Positions 15,697 through 23,807 of a stretch of 64,000 nt of DNA are shown one piece after another. This DNA comes from Cupriavidus yeoncheonensis. Lineage in GTDB: Bacteria > Pseudomonadota > Gammaproteobacteria > Burkholderiales > Burkholderiaceae. The position numbers and the translations under genes are program-made. The notes beneath the pieces were generated by a model, which did not search any database, had not been told where the DNA came from, and saw only the letters and a list, made by a program, of their open reading frames with translations. Within the stretch, counting starts at the first letter, position 1. The number at the start of each line of letters is the position of its first letter. The stretch spans positions 1 to 64,000 of the forward strand of contig NZ_CAJPUY010000018.1 of assembly GCF_905397275.1 (NCBI RefSeq), in the 5' to 3' direction.

Positions 15697-16461
15697 ATGG
15701 GCACGCAAGACTTTGACCCCACCCACGTCGCCGTGGTCACCGGCGCGGCGCGCGGCATCGGCCTCGGCATTGCGACGCATTTGGCGCGCAGCGGCCTGAC
15801 CGTCGCGCTGCTGGACCGCGACGCGGCCACGCTCGGCGACGCCGTCTCCGCACTGGCCGTCGAAGGCCTGAAAGTCATGGGCGCGGCAGCCGACCTGACC
15901 GACTCCGCCGCCGTCAACGAGGCTTTTGCCCAGGTGCGTGCGCAAGCGGGCCGCGTCGACTGCCTGGTGAACAACGCCGGCGCCGTTCGCGACATGCGCT
16001 TCCTGTCCATGCGCGACGAGGATTGGGACCTGGTCATCGATACCAACCTGCGCTCGCAGTTCCTGTGCTGCCGCGCGGCGCTGCCCGGCATGGTCGAGCG
16101 CGGCTACGGGCGCGTCGTGAATATTTCGTCGCGCGCATGGCTGGGCGGCTTCGGCCAGGCCAATTATTCCGCGGCAAAGGGCGGCGTGGTCAGCCTGACG
16201 CGCTCGCTCGCGATCGAGTTCGCGGCCAAGGGCATCACCGTGAATGCAGTGGCCCCAGGCATCGTCGACACGCCGCTCTTCCGCGGCTTCGCGCCCGAGG
16301 TGCAGGGCAGGCTGCAGAAGTCGGTGCCGGTGCAGCGCATCGGCACGGCGGACGACATCGCCAACGCCGTGGGCTTCTTCCTTGACCCGCGCGCGTCCTA
16401 TGTCACCGGACAGACGCTCTACGTGTGCGGCGGGCGCAGCCTGTCCTCGCCCAGCGTGTAG
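15697..16461 (+). CDS. Short-chain dehydrogenase/reductase (3-hydroxyacyl-CoA dehydrogenase-like)
   Basis: A 254-residue classical SDR. It has TGAARGIG near residue 14 for NAD(P) binding, NNAG near 90, a catalytic serine in NISSRAW and YSAAK as the Tyr-Lys pair, and the PG motif in VAPGIVDTPL. It begins one base after the thiolase stop. Between a thiolase and an enoyl-CoA hydratase it most likely oxidises a beta-hydroxyacyl-CoA, giving the ketoacyl substrate of the thiolase (inference). Family relatives also include FabG-type reductases, so direction and cofactor need testing. Confidence 0.85.
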   Translation: MGTQDFDPTHVAVVTGAARGIGLGIATHLARSGLTVALLDRDAATLGDAVSALAVEGLKVMGAAADLTDSAAVNEAFAQVRAQAGRVDCLVNNAGAVRDMRFLSMRDEDWDLVIDTNLRSQFLCCRAALPGMVERGYGRVVNISSRAWLGGFGQANYSAAKGGVVSLTRSLAIEFAAKGITVNAVAPGIVDTPLFRGFAPEVQGRLQKSVPVQRIGTADDIANAVGFFLDPRASYVTGQTLYVCGGRSLSSPSV

Positions 16462-16471
16462 GGAGGCCGCC

Positions 16472-17275
16472 ATGACCGTACGCATGGAGATCGACGGCGC
16501 GGTGGCCGTCCTGACCCTGGACCGGCCGCAGGCGCTCAATGCGCTGGACGTGTCCGCCCTGCGCGCGCTGCGCGCCCACCTGGCCGAAGTGCGCGACCGT
16601 GACGACCTGCGGGCCGCGGTGCTTACCGGTGCCGGCACACGAGCGTTCTGCGCGGGGGCCGACCTGTCCAGCACGCGCACGTCGGTGGCCTCGTACCCGG
16701 AGGCCCTGTTCCGCGCGCCTGAGCAGGCCGCCGACCTGGGCCTCTACATCCGGCTGATGGACCTGTCCGACCTCGGGCTCTGGAAGCCGCTGATTGCGGC
16801 AGTCAACGGCCACTGCCTCGGCGCGGGCCTGGAGATCGCGCTCCAGTGCGACCTTCGCGTGGCCTCGCAGGCGGCGACATTCGGCCTGCCGGAAGCATCC
16901 GTCGGGTCGATTCCGGCCGTCTGCGGCCTCCACCGCCTGCTCAGGGCGGTGCCGTCGGCGCACGCCATGCAGATGGCGCTGACCGGCGAGCGCATCGACG
17001 CGGAGCAGGCCCTGCGCATCGGCCTGGTCACCGAAGCGGTCACGCCGGAGGCCCTGCTCGACCGCGCCCTCACGCTGGCCACCAGGGTCGCACGCAACGC
17101 GCCGCTGGCGGTGCAGGCCATCAAGAAGCTGTCGCGCCAGACGCCCCATCTGGGCGAGTCCGACGCGCAGCAGCTCACCGAACTCTATTGGGGCGTCTTG
17201 CGCGATACCGCCGACCGGCTGGAAGGCCGGCAGGCCTTCGCCGAGAAGCGCCCGCCGCGCTACATGGGCCGCTGA
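16472..17275 (+). CDS. Enoyl-CoA hydratase/isomerase (crotonase family)
   Basis: A 267-residue crotonase-fold enzyme that hydrates or isomerises an enoyl-CoA. CAGADLSS and NGHCLGAGLEIAL form the oxyanion hole. GLPEASVGSIPAVCGLHRL contains the region of the second catalytic glutamate, with VCG in place of the usual GGT. The helix before the C-terminus (PPRY) matches the family. GGGAGG at 16461-16466 sets the start, with the first G overlapping the end of the SDR gene's TAG. Its place in the operon implies action on the same acyl-CoA chain as the SDR and thiolase. Confidence 0.85.
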   Translation: MTVRMEIDGAVAVLTLDRPQALNALDVSALRALRAHLAEVRDRDDLRAAVLTGAGTRAFCAGADLSSTRTSVASYPEALFRAPEQAADLGLYIRLMDLSDLGLWKPLIAAVNGHCLGAGLEIALQCDLRVASQAATFGLPEASVGSIPAVCGLHRLLRAVPSAHAMQMALTGERIDAEQALRIGLVTEAVTPEALLDRALTLATRVARNAPLAVQAIKKLSRQTPHLGESDAQQLTELYWGVLRDTADRLEGRQAFAEKRPPRYMGR

Positions 17276-17314
17276 GGGCGGCACCCAGGCACGAACCATC
17301 ATCAGGAGACAAGC

Positions 17315-18310
17315 ATGTCACGCATTTCCCAATCCGCGCGCACGGCGCTGGCCGGCCTGCTGGCGGCCGCGAGCTTCGCCATGCCGGCGCCCGCCGCCGC
17401 GCAGGCCTCATATCCGGCGCAGAAGCCGATCACGCTGGTCGTGCCGTTCGCCCCCGGCGGCGGCAACGACATCCTCGCGCGGCTGGTCGCGCCGAAGATG
17501 AGCAAGCTGCTCGGCCAGACCATCGTGATCGAGAACAAGCCAGGCGCCGGCGGCAACCTCGGCACCGACTACGTCGCGCACGCGGCGCCCGACGGCTACA
17601 CGCTCGTGATCGCATCCAGCCAGGTGACCATGAACCCGTTCCTCGGCACGAAAGTGCCGTTCCGGATCGAGCGCGATTTCGAGCCAGTGGGCCGCATCGC
17701 CTCGGTGCCGATCATGCTGGTGGTCAACGCCGGCCAGCCGTTCCGCACGCTCAAGGACTTCATCGGCTACACGCACGCCAACCCGGGCAAGATCAGCTAC
17801 AGCAGCCCTGGCAACGGCACGCCGCAGCATCTGGCCGGCGAGGTCTTCGCACGGCTGAACAAGACCGAGCTGCTCCATGTGCCCTACAAGGGCACCGGAC
17901 CCTCCATCACCGACCTGATGGGCGGGCAGGTGCAGGCCTCCTTCGCGACCTTTGCCTCGGTCATCCAGTATGTGCGCGCCGGCAAGCTCCGTGCGCTGGG
18001 CATTGCCGGCAGCAAGCGCACCACGCTGATGCCCGAGCTTCCCACCTTCGCGGAAGCGGGCCTGGCCGGCTATGACGCCGAACTCTGGTACAGCCTGCTC
18101 GCGCCCGCGCAGACGCCCAGGACCGTCGTCGACAAGGTCAACGCCGCGCTGGTAGCCGCGCTCAGGTCCCCCGAGGTGACGGCGCAACTCGCGCAGCAGG
18201 GCTTCGAGCCGCAGCCATCCTCGCCGGCCGAACTCAAGGCCTACATCGGCAAGGAGCTGCAACGCTGGCAGCGCGTGATCGAAGGCAATGGCATCAAGGT
18301 GGCGCTGTGA
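17315..18310 (+). CDS. TTT-family (Bug/TctC-like) periplasmic solute-binding receptor
   Basis: A 331-residue secreted receptor. The signal peptide ends near APAAAQA, the mature protein opens with YPAQKPITLVVPFAPGGGNDI, and the Bug signatures PDGYTLV and HVPYKGTGP are present. CAGGAGAC precedes the ATG. It is the only transport gene in the acyl-CoA operon, so its ligand is probably the acid that the CoA-transferase downstream activates (inference). TctA and TctB are not present here and must be supplied from elsewhere. Confidence 0.85.
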   Translation: MSRISQSARTALAGLLAAASFAMPAPAAAQASYPAQKPITLVVPFAPGGGNDILARLVAPKMSKLLGQTIVIENKPGAGGNLGTDYVAHAAPDGYTLVIASSQVTMNPFLGTKVPFRIERDFEPVGRIASVPIMLVVNAGQPFRTLKDFIGYTHANPGKISYSSPGNGTPQHLAGEVFARLNKTELLHVPYKGTGPSITDLMGGQVQASFATFASVIQYVRAGKLRALGIAGSKRTTLMPELPTFAEAGLAGYDAELWYSLLAPAQTPRTVVDKVNAALVAALRSPEVTAQLAQQGFEPQPSSPAELKAYIGKELQRWQRVIEGNGIKVAL

Positions 18311-18382
18311 CCGCCCCTGGCGGCACCGCATCGGACACCTTCCACCAATCCTCTTCCCTTCTTTCCTAATTGAGGCACAGAC

Positions 18383-19630
18383 ATGCTGCGCAACGCACTG
18401 GACGGCCTGACCGTCATCGATTTCACCCAGATCGGCGCCGGCCCCACCTGCACCATGCTGCTGGCGGACATGGGTGCGAAGGTCATCAAGATCGAGCCGC
18501 CCGCCGGCGAACTCGGCCGCGGCCTCGGGCCCGGCTGGATCGGCGACGACAGCGCCCTGTTCCACGGCTTCAACCGCAACAAGCTCGGCGTGGCGCTGGA
18601 CCTCAAGTCCGAAGACGGCGCGGCAGTGGCGAAACGCCTCGTGGCCGGCGCCGACATCGTCGTGGAAAGCATGCGGCCGGGCGTGATGGCGCGGCTGGGG
18701 CTGGGCTATCCGCAGCTGTCGGCCGATCATCCGTCACTGGTCTACTGCTCGATTTCCGCATACGGGCAGGAAGGGCCGTATGCCGGCCATGCCGGCGTGG
18801 ACGGCATCATCCAGGCGGACTCCGGCCTGATGAGCCTGATCGGCGTGCCGGGCGGCGAGCCGTGCAAGGTGCAGGCGCCCGTGGTCGATGTCATGACCGG
18901 CTATGTCGCATGTGTCGGCGTGCTGGCGCGGCTCGCGCAGCGCGCCCGCGACGGGCAAGGGGGACACCTCGACGTCAACCTGCTCAACGCCGCGCTGGCG
19001 CTGCAGCAATCGTCGATCACGAGCTACTTTGCCGACGGCGCACTGCCGGTACGCGCCGGCAGCGCCGCGCCCTACTCCGCGCCGAACCAGGCGTTCGAGA
19101 CTGCCGATGGCTGGATCATGGTGGCGGCGTACATGCCCGGCCGCTGGCAACGCCTGTGCGAAGTGCTCGGCCTGCCCGCGCTGGCGGACGACCCGCGCTT
19201 TGCGACGTCGCCGCTGCGCGTGGCCAACCGTGCGGACATGGTGATGGAGCTCGCCCGCGTCTTCGCGACGCGCGGCACCGATGCCTGGCTGGCGGAACTG
19301 CAGGCCGCCGATATCCTGTGTTCGCGCGTGGCGACGTATGACGATGTCGCGCGGCATCCGCAGGTCGTCGCGAACCGCATGGTCCGCCACGTTGCGCATC
19401 CCGTGCTCGGCGACATCCGCATGCCAGGCTTTCCGATCAACAGCGCGCAGGAGAACGCGCAGCCCGCGCGGCCTGCGCCTGCGTGCGGGCAGGACACGCG
19501 CACGGTGCTGCTTGCCGCGGGCTACAGCGGCGCGGAGATCGATGGCCTGCTGGCGCGACAGGCCATCGGTTGCGCGGACGGGCCTGCGGTGGCCGCGCCA
19601 TCCGAAGTCGTTGGGGCGGGGCTTGGGTGA
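18383..19630 (+). CDS. Family III CoA-transferase (CaiB/BaiF)
   Basis: A 415-residue class III CoA-transferase. It contains the N-terminal VIDFTQIGAGPTCTMLLADMG segment, KIEPPAGELGR, and an aspartate in APVVDVMTGY at the place of the catalytic Asp of formyl-CoA transferase. The C-terminal domain carries AYSAPN-type and RHPQVVANRM segments. It would activate the imported acid by transferring CoA from another thioester. It closes the operon and converges on the LysR gene 30 bp away. The C-terminal 25 residues are Ala/Gly/Val-rich and vary in such proteins. Confidence 0.85.
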   Translation: MLRNALDGLTVIDFTQIGAGPTCTMLLADMGAKVIKIEPPAGELGRGLGPGWIGDDSALFHGFNRNKLGVALDLKSEDGAAVAKRLVAGADIVVESMRPGVMARLGLGYPQLSADHPSLVYCSISAYGQEGPYAGHAGVDGIIQADSGLMSLIGVPGGEPCKVQAPVVDVMTGYVACVGVLARLAQRARDGQGGHLDVNLLNAALALQQSSITSYFADGALPVRAGSAAPYSAPNQAFETADGWIMVAAYMPGRWQRLCEVLGLPALADDPRFATSPLRVANRADMVMELARVFATRGTDAWLAELQAADILCSRVATYDDVARHPQVVANRMVRHVAHPVLGDIRMPGFPINSAQENAQPARPAPACGQDTRTVLLAAGYSGAEIDGLLARQAIGCADGPAVAAPSEVVGAGLG

Positions 19631-19660
19631 TGTCTGGGGTGCCTGGCATGCGCCCCGAGG

Positions 19661-20572
19661 TCAAGCGCGGCCGACGGTCCCTTCGCCTTCGAACTGCCCC
19701 AGCAACCACCCGCGAAACGTCGCCATGCTGGCGCTTTCCCGCCGGTCCGCCGGCGTCAGCAGGTAATAAGTGAAGTCCCCCATGTCCACCACCCGGCGGA
19801 ACGGCGCCACCAGCGTCCCCGCCGCCAGGTCCCCGGTCACCAGGAAGCGCTGCGCGATGGCAAATCCCAGACCTTCGATCGCCGCCGCGTAGGCCATCGC
19901 GGAACTCTGGTACGTCATGCCACCCCGCACATCGACCTCCCCGTCCGCGCCTGCGGCACGAAGCCAGTGCGCCCAGTCGTCGGGCCGGGCGACCGAGTGC
20001 AGCAGCGTGTGGTGCCGCAGGTCGGCCGGCTTCCTGACCTTGCGAGCGCCCGACAGCAGCGCGGGGCTGCACACCGGCACCAGCACGTTGGACACCAGGC
20101 GGTAGGCATTGACCCCCGGCCATTTGCCGTCGCCGAGCCGGATGGCCCCGTCGATGTCCTCCTTGCGGAAATCGACCGGATCGAGCGTGGCGGTCAGCAG
20201 CACCTCGATTCCCGGGTTGGCCGCGTGGAAGCTCGACAGCCGCGGGATCAGCCAGCGCATCGCAAAGGTCGTGTACGCCCGCACCTTGAGCTGCTTGCGC
20301 CTGGCGCGCTTGCCCAGCCGGCGCGTCGCTTCGCGCAGATCGTCCATGGCGCGGGTGACGGCCCGGTAGTAGTCCTCGCCGGCATGGGTCAGCGTGATCT
20401 GGCGATGGCCGCGGTGCAGCAACTGCACGCCCAGGCCGTCCTCCAGCGCGCGTATCTGGCGGCTGACGGCCCCGGGCGTGACGTGCAGTTCCTGCGCCGC
20501 GACCGTGATGCTCAGGTGCCGCGCCGCGGCTTCGAAAGCCCGCAGGGCGTTGAGAGGAGGAAGTCGATCCAT
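19661..20572 (-). CDS. LysR-type transcriptional regulator, GcvA-like
   Basis: A 303-residue LysR protein of the GcvA group. The HTH is in LSITVAAQELHVTPGAVSRQIRALE and the wing has LLHRGHRQITLTHAGEDY. The effector domain contains the group-typical MRWLIPRLSSF and a DGAIRLGDG segment. The ATG at 20572 is chosen over an upstream one because the conserved LNALRAFEAAARH follows directly. It lies between the acyl-CoA operon (convergent) and an SDR gene (divergent). A shared TTGA-N7-TCAATCGA element stands in front of both the operon and this gene, which makes the protein the likely regulator of both. Confidence 0.85.
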   Translation of the reverse strand: MDRLPPLNALRAFEAAARHLSITVAAQELHVTPGAVSRQIRALEDGLGVQLLHRGHRQITLTHAGEDYYRAVTRAMDDLREATRRLGKRARRKQLKVRAYTTFAMRWLIPRLSSFHAANPGIEVLLTATLDPVDFRKEDIDGAIRLGDGKWPGVNAYRLVSNVLVPVCSPALLSGARKVRKPADLRHHTLLHSVARPDDWAHWLRAAGADGEVDVRGGMTYQSSAMAYAAAIEGLGFAIAQRFLVTGDLAAGTLVAPFRRVVDMGDFTYYLLTPADRRESASMATFRGWLLGQFEGEGTVGRA

Positions 20573-20593
20573 GCCGGCGAGTCTGCCATACGG

Positions 20594-20608
20594 TTGATCT
20601 TTGCTCAA
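20594..20608. promoter_or_regulatory. LysR-type operator TTGA-N7-TCAA in the LysR/SDR divergent gap
   Basis: TTGATCTTTGCTCAA, followed by TCGA, lies 21 bp upstream of the LysR start. It matches the element at 14047-14061 in both half-sites, the spacing and the flanking TCGA. This is consistent with autoregulation and control of the acyl-CoA operon. Confidence 0.6.
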
Positions 20609-20775
20609 TCGAAGCGGACGGTCGTTGCCGGCATTCGCCGCGCGCATTGACAACCGGCAGTTGCCAGTGAAACACCATTGCTCGATCTACCGCAGGCATT
20701 TCCACTGGCCTACATTTCCTGCGTGGCCAACGCCATCACCCGACAGGAACCCGACCCACCGCAAGGAGATTCACC

Positions 20776-21651
20776 ATGTCCAGTATCACCACCACCGCTT
20801 CCGCCAACACCAGCAAGGTCTGGTTCATCACCGGCGCCTCGCGCGGCTTCGGCCTGGAGATCGCACGTGCCGCGCTGGCGCGCGGCGACCGCGTCGTCGC
20901 CACGGCACGCCGGCCGCAGGCCGTCACCGATGTGCTGGGCGAGCATGACCATCTGCTTGCCGTGGCGCTCGACGTCAACAGCGACGAGCAGGCCCTTGCC
21001 GCGGCCGACGCCGCCGTGTCGCGCTTCGGCCGCATCGATGTGCTGGTCAACAACGCCGGCTACGGCCTGCTCGGCGCGGTAGAGGAGGCCTCGCGCGAGG
21101 AGGTGCAGAACCAGTTCGCGACCAATGTGTTCGGCTTGCTTGGCGTGACGCGTGCGGTGCTGCCGCATATGCGCCGCCAGCGCGGCGGCCACGTCATCAA
21201 TATCTCGTCGATCGGCGGCTATGCGGCCTACCCTGGCTGGGGCGTTTATGGCGCCACCAAGTTCGCCGTGGAAGGCCTGACCGAGGCGCTGGCCGCGGAA
21301 CTTGCGCCGCTGGGTGTCCATGCCACCGTAGTCGAGCCGGGCTTCTTCCGCACCGACTTCCTCGATGCCAGTTCGCTCGTGCGCGTCGGCAACGAGATTG
21401 CGGCGTACGCGCAGACCGTGGGGGCAATGCGCGGGCACATGGACTCGGCCAACCACCAGCAGCCGGGCGATCCGGCCAGGCTGGCAGCGGCGTTGCTGAA
21501 GCTGGCCGACAGCGGCACGCCGCCGGTTCGCCTGCCGCTCGGCTCCGATACCGTGGCCCGGATCACGGCCAAGAACCGAACGGTGGAAGCGGAACTGGAT
21601 GCCTGGCACGCCGTAGCGGTCTCCACCGATCTCGGGGCGGCATCGAACTGA
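20776..21651 (+). CDS. Short-chain dehydrogenase/reductase, classical SDR
   Basis: A 291-residue SDR of the group often annotated as retinol-dehydrogenase-like or YbbO-like oxidoreductase. It has TGASRGFGLEIA for the dinucleotide, an arginine pair in ATARRPQ that suggests NADP, NNAGYG, NISSIGGY with the serine, and YGATK as the Tyr-Lys motif. PGFFRTDF follows. AAGGAG at 20762-20767 sets the start. It is divergent from the LysR gene and may belong to its regulon. The substrate is unknown. Confidence 0.85.
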   Translation: MSSITTTASANTSKVWFITGASRGFGLEIARAALARGDRVVATARRPQAVTDVLGEHDHLLAVALDVNSDEQALAAADAAVSRFGRIDVLVNNAGYGLLGAVEEASREEVQNQFATNVFGLLGVTRAVLPHMRRQRGGHVINISSIGGYAAYPGWGVYGATKFAVEGLTEALAAELAPLGVHATVVEPGFFRTDFLDASSLVRVGNEIAAYAQTVGAMRGHMDSANHQQPGDPARLAAALLKLADSGTPPVRLPLGSDTVARITAKNRTVEAELDAWHAVAVSTDLGAASN

Positions 21652-21661
21652 GCAACACAAA

Positions 21662-21686
21662 GCCGGGCCGGTTCAAGCGGCCCGGC
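21662..21686 (-). terminator. Terminator hairpin between the SDR and the SSS transporter
   Basis: GCCGGGCCG (21662-21670) and CGGCCCGGC (21678-21686) form a perfect 9-bp stem with a 7-base loop. On the minus strand it is followed by TTTGTGTT, so it best serves the transporter transcript, but it may work in both directions between the convergent genes. Confidence 0.75.
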
Positions 21687-21690
21687 GGCT

Positions 21691-23382
21691 TCAATGCTGC
21701 GACGCCCCGGCCGCCCCGATGCCAGTCATCGACCGCACGAACTGCGCACCGAAGCGCCGGCGTTCCGTCGCCGCCTGCGCCGACTTGTCCAGTACCGACG
21801 CCAGCCATGCGCAGGCAAACGCCAGCGTCATCGAGAACAACGCAGGGTTGGCATACGGAAAGACCGGCTTGTCATGGTGCAGCAGGCCCACCCACACCGT
21901 GGGGCCCAGCACCAGCAGTGCCACCGCCGAAGCCAGCCCCGCCAGGCTGCCTGCCACGGCGCCCTTCGTCGTCAGTCCCTTCCAGAACATCGACAGGAAC
22001 AGCACCGGGAAGTTGACCGACGCGGCAATCGCCAGCACCAGCCCGGACAGGAACGCGATGTTCTGCTTCTCGAACAGCACGCCCAGCACCATGGCCAGCA
22101 GGCCGATCACCACGGTGGCTGCCTTCGAGACCCGGATCTCGTCCTTCTCGTTGGCACGCCCTTGCCGGAACACATTGGCATACAGGTCGTGCGACACAGC
22201 CGACGCGCCCGACAGCGCCAGTCCCGCCACCACCGCGAGAATGGTGGCGAACGCCACGGCCGAGATAAAGCCGAGGAACCAGTCTCCGCCGATGGCATGC
22301 GCAAGATGCACGGCAACCATATTGCTGCCGCCGACCAGCTTGCCCGCCGCATCGCGGTATGCCGGATCGCCGCCGACCATGACGATGGCGCCGAAGCCCA
22401 CCACCAGGATCAGCACGTAGAAGTAGCCGATGAAGCCGGTGGCATACAGCACGGACTTGCGCGCTTCCCTGGCATCCGCCACGGTGAAGAAGCGCATCAG
22501 GATGTGCGGCAGGCCCGCCGTGCCGAACATCATGCCGACGCCCAGCGAAATGGCGTCGATCGGGTTGGATACCAGCCCGCCCGGCGACAGGATGGCCAGG
22601 CCCTTGTCATGCACCCTGGCGGCCCCCGCGAACATCGCTTCCGGGCTGTAGCCAAAATGGGACAGCACCATGATCGCCATGAACGTGACTCCGCCCAGCA
22701 GCAGCACGGCCTTGATGATCTGCACCCAGGTAGTCGCCAGCATGCCGCCGAACAGCACGTACAGCACCATCAGCGCGCCGACGATGACCACGGCCGACTC
22801 GTAGCTGGTGCCGAACAGCAGTTCGATCAGCTTGCCGGCGCCGACCATCTGCGCGACCAGGTACATGATCACGACGGTCAGCGTGCCGAATGCGGCCGTG
22901 ATGCGCACGGGCTTCTGCGACAGGCGATAGGACACCACGTCGGCAAACGTATAGCGGCCCAGGTTGCGCAGCCGCTCGGCGACGATGAACAGGATGATCG
23001 GCCAGCCGGCCACCACGCCCAGTGCATAGATCAGCCCGTCATAGCCCTTGTCGAACATCATCGCCGAGATGCCGAGGAACGACGCGGCGGAGACCATGTC
23101 GCCGGCAATCGCCAGGCCGTTCTGGAAGCCGGTCAGGCCGCCGCCGGCGGCATAGAAGTCCGACGCCGAGCGCGTGCGCCGCGCGGCCCAGCGCGTGATG
23201 CCGAGCGTGAACAGCACGAACAGCATGAACATCACGATGGCGCTCCAGTTCAGCGGCCGGCGCGTGACTTCACCCTGGATGGCGGGGGCGGCCAGCGCGG
23301 CGCTGCCGGCCAGGCCCATGAGCACCACGGGCAGGTGGCGCAGGTTGCGGAGGTTGCGGAGGTTGCGGAGGGCCGGCTTCAT
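21691..23382 (-). CDS. Sodium:solute symporter (SSS family, ActP-like); possible phenylacetate permease
   Basis: A 563-residue inner-membrane symporter with about 13 hydrophobic spans. A signal-like N-terminus (VVLMGLAGSAALAAPA) is followed by the SSS core DFYAAGGGLTGFQNGLAIAGD (given in part), typical of acetate permease ActP. The start codon overlaps the stop of the DUF485 gene (ATGA), as in yjcH-actP. Acetate, pyruvate and phenylacetate carriers all occur in this branch. Its place immediately after paaK suggests phenylacetate, as for PaaL of Pseudomonas (inference). The N-terminus carries an LRN tripeptide repeat encoded by a 9-bp tandem repeat. Confidence 0.85.
   Translation of the reverse strand: MKPALRNLRNLRNLRHLPVVLMGLAGSAALAAPAIQGEVTRRPLNWSAIVMFMLFVLFTLGITRWAARRTRSASDFYAAGGGLTGFQNGLAIAGDMVSAASFLGISAMMFDKGYDGLIYALGVVAGWPIILFIVAERLRNLGRYTFADVVSYRLSQKPVRITAAFGTLTVVIMYLVAQMVGAGKLIELLFGTSYESAVVIVGALMVLYVLFGGMLATTWVQIIKAVLLLGGVTFMAIMVLSHFGYSPEAMFAGAARVHDKGLAILSPGGLVSNPIDAISLGVGMMFGTAGLPHILMRFFTVADAREARKSVLYATGFIGYFYVLILVVGFGAIVMVGGDPAYRDAAGKLVGGSNMVAVHLAHAIGGDWFLGFISAVAFATILAVVAGLALSGASAVSHDLYANVFRQGRANEKDEIRVSKAATVVIGLLAMVLGVLFEKQNIAFLSGLVLAIAASVNFPVLFLSMFWKGLTTKGAVAGSLAGLASAVALLVLGPTVWVGLLHHDKPVFPYANPALFSMTLAFACAWLASVLDKSAQAATERRRFGAQFVRSMTGIGAAGASQH
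23342..23368. repeat. 9-bp tandem repeat in the 5' end of the symporter gene
   Basis: AGGTTGCGG occurs three times in perfect tandem, and a degenerate fourth copy (AGGTGGCGC) lies at 23333-23341. Read on the minus strand it encodes LRN repeats just before the first membrane segment. Because the unit is a multiple of three, copy-number change would lengthen the N-terminus without a frameshift. Confidence 0.85.
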
Positions 23383-23687
23383 GCTTCGCACTCCTTGCGC
23401 AGGCGTTCGTTGATCGGGTCGAGTTCGGTGTTGGCCTGGCGGACATAAACCGCGGTCAGCACGACGGCCGCCACGATGATGCCCACGCCGACCGGGATGC
23501 CAAGCGTCATGACGCCGCCGCCCAGCGGCGTGCCGAGCGCCGCCGGCACAAAGGCCAGCAGCAGGATGAAGCCGAAGTAGATGGCCAGCATCACCACCGT
23601 GAGCGTCCAGCCCAGGCGTGCCCGCCTGCTGGCCAGCCGGATGAAATCGGGGTGCTGCTGGAGGGTCTCCAGTCGTTGCGCGTCCAT
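23379..23687 (-). CDS. DUF485 small membrane protein (YjcH-like)
   Basis: A 102-residue inner-membrane protein with two hydrophobic spans, LGWTLTVVMLAIYFGFILLL (approx. residues 25-45) and a second around VGVGIIVAAVVLTAVYV, plus a charged C-terminus. This is the DUF485 pattern, encoded almost always upstream of an ActP-type symporter. AAAGGAGAC precedes the ATG at 23687. Its stop overlaps the symporter start by ATGA, so the pair is translationally coupled and probably forms or assists one transporter. Confidence 0.85.
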   Translation of the reverse strand: MDAQRLETLQQHPDFIRLASRRARLGWTLTVVMLAIYFGFILLLAFVPAALGTPLGGGVMTLGIPVGVGIIVAAVVLTAVYVRQANTELDPINERLRKECEA

Positions 23688-23807
23688 ATGGTCTCCTTTG
23701 GCGCGAGGGTCGGCGTGGCGCCTCTTGGCGGGCGCCATCGTCGTGGTCGAATCGGATTGGGATTGCGGGAGGGATTGCGGGCCGGCAGGGCTTGCCGGCC
23801 CGGATGG

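Noticed and set aside
21694..23448. A 584-codon plus-strand frame opposite the SSS symporter
   Set aside because: Antisense artefact. The opposite strand encodes a membrane carrier with clear SSS motifs and coupled DUF485.
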